8,432 nucleotides of DNA from Gammaproteobacteria bacterium (lineage in GTDB: Bacteria; Pseudomonadota; Gammaproteobacteria; Pseudomonadales; Azotimanducaceae_A). How positions within the stretch are numbered: position 1 is the stretch's first letter; each line of letters opens with the position of its first letter. The translations under genes and the position numbers were made by a program. Location: assembly GCA_026713405.1 (NCBI GenBank), contig JAPOON010000597.1, forward strand, positions 1-8,432. Direction: 5' to 3'. The notes under the pieces are model-generated. The model saw only the letters and a list, made by a program, of their open reading frames with translations, was not told the origin of the DNA and did no database searches. This document shows, piece after piece, positions 7,713 through 8,432 of the stretch.

Positions 7713-8432
7713 CCATTCTCTGGCTCATGCTGTGGTTGCTGGCCGGCGGCCTGATCGCCGGCTTCTCGGAGCGCATACACCCGAATGCCCCGCGCTGGGT
7801 GAGCCTTGCCGTCATTCTTGTCGCCTTCGGCCTGCTGTGGGGCATCCCCATCGATGACGTGCAGAGGGCGGCCTGGATCCCGCGCTTCGGCATCAGCGTC
7901 ATCCTGGCCATGGACGGGCTCAGCTTCGCCCTGGTGGCGTTGAACCTGTTCCTCGGCATCGTCGCCGTCGTCTCGTCCTGGAACGAGATCGAGCGCGGCC
8001 ACGGTTTCTTTCAGTTCAACCTGCTCTGGACCCTGGCCGGTGTCGCCGGTGTGTTCACGGCGCTGGACCTCTTCCTGTTCTTCGTGTTCTGGGAAGTGAT
8101 GCTGGTGCCCATGTATTTCCTCATCGCCATCTGGGGTCACGAGGCCCGTGCCTACGCGGCGATGAAGTTCTTCCTGTTTACCCAGATCAGCGGGCTTTTG
8201 ATGCTGTTCGCGATCCTGGCGCTGGTATACGTGAACTACGCGGAAACGGGCGTCATCACGTTCAGCTACAAGGCGCTGCTGGGCGCGACGATCGATCCCG
8301 ACATCGCCTTCTGGTTGATGCTCGGTTTCTTCGTCGCCTTCGTGGTGAAACTGCCGGGCGTGCCGTTCCACACCTGGCTGCCGGACGCACATACCCAGGC
8401 GCCCACCGCCGGCAGCGTGCTGCTTGCGGGGA
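7709..8432 (+). CDS. nuoM: NADH-quinone oxidoreductase subunit M (antiporter-like proton-pumping subunit), 5' part
   Basis: The first 241 residues of the second antiporter-like subunit, which forms the middle proton channel of the membrane arm, run off the right edge. Family blocks include WIPRFGISVILAMDGLS (about 56-72), LFLFFVFWEVMLVPMYFLIA with E129, and FVVKLPGVPFHTWLPDAH with K214, ending in TQAPTAGSVLLAG. E129 and K214 correspond to E144 and K234 of E. coli NuoM. The start is GTG 7709, overlapping the nuoL TGA as GTGA, without a clear Shine-Dalgarno sequence. An in-frame ATG at 7727 is a possible alternative, but it would shorten the first helix, and the GTG places the following ER pair at the position seen in E. 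coli. Relative to E. coli about 15 residues are missing between the first helices and about 5 after the WGHEA segment, both in loops. Confidence 0.96.
   Translation, partial: MTILWLMLWLLAGGLIAGFSERIHPNAPRWVSLAVILVAFGLLWGIPIDDVQRAAWIPRFGISVILAMDGLSFALVALNLFLGIVAVVSSWNEIERGHGFFQFNLLWTLAGVAGVFTALDLFLFFVFWEVMLVPMYFLIAIWGHEARAYAAMKFFLFTQISGLLMLFAILALVYVNYAETGVITFSYKALLGATIDPDIAFWLMLGFFVAFVVKLPGVPFHTWLPDAHTQAPTAGSVLLAG

Noticed and set aside
7580..8392. A 270-codon minus-strand frame across nuoL and nuoM
   Set aside because: It mirrors the nuoL/nuoM coding frame. The His/Gln/Asp-rich product is the usual complement of membrane-protein codons.

Overview
The window is a stretch of one respiratory complex I (NADH:quinone oxidoreductase, nuo) operon, entirely on the + strand. 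It runs from the last 250 or so codons of nuoF through complete nuoG, nuoH, nuoI, nuoJ, nuoK and nuoL to the first 241 codons of nuoM, and both edges cut through genes. Base composition is high in G+C. The proteins resemble the Escherichia coli/Pseudomonas-type complex I throughout: NuoG is about 910 residues and carries the extra N7 cysteine motif, and the key residues of NuoG and NuoL fall at almost the same positions as in E. coli. This suggests a GC-rich gammaproteobacterium, or a lineage that acquired this type of complex. The sequence alone does not fix the genus.

Layout: positions 1-752 hold the 3' part of nuoF (NADH/FMN subunit). Positions 755-3487 hold nuoG (the large iron-sulfur subunit). 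A 62-base gap at 3488-3549 is the only intergenic space of any size. The rest is nuoH (3550-4515), nuoI (4520-5035), nuoJ (5032-5553), nuoK (5550-5864), nuoL (5874-7712) and nuoM (7709 to the window end). Apart from the nuoG-nuoH gap, genes are separated by at most 9 bases or overlap by 4 bases (GTGA at nuoI/nuoJ and nuoL/nuoM, ATGA at nuoJ/nuoK).

The genes work together as follows. NuoF takes electrons from NADH through FMN and cluster N3. NuoG carries them through N1b, N4, N5 and N7-type centres, and NuoI passes them through N6a and N6b towards quinone, which binds at the NuoH interface. NuoH, J, K, L and M are membrane subunits that couple this to proton translocation. The rest of the operon (nuoA-nuoE upstream, end of nuoM and nuoN downstream) would be expected outside the window.

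I found no tRNA, rRNA, CRISPR array, insertion sequence, convincing promoter or terminator, and no undescribed system. The points worth a second look are details: SD-less GTG starts at two 4-base overlaps, the nuoG-nuoH gap with a tiny ORF overlapping the nuoH start, and small differences from E. coli in NuoF, NuoH and NuoM. Comparisons with E. coli proteins are from memory, not from an alignment run.
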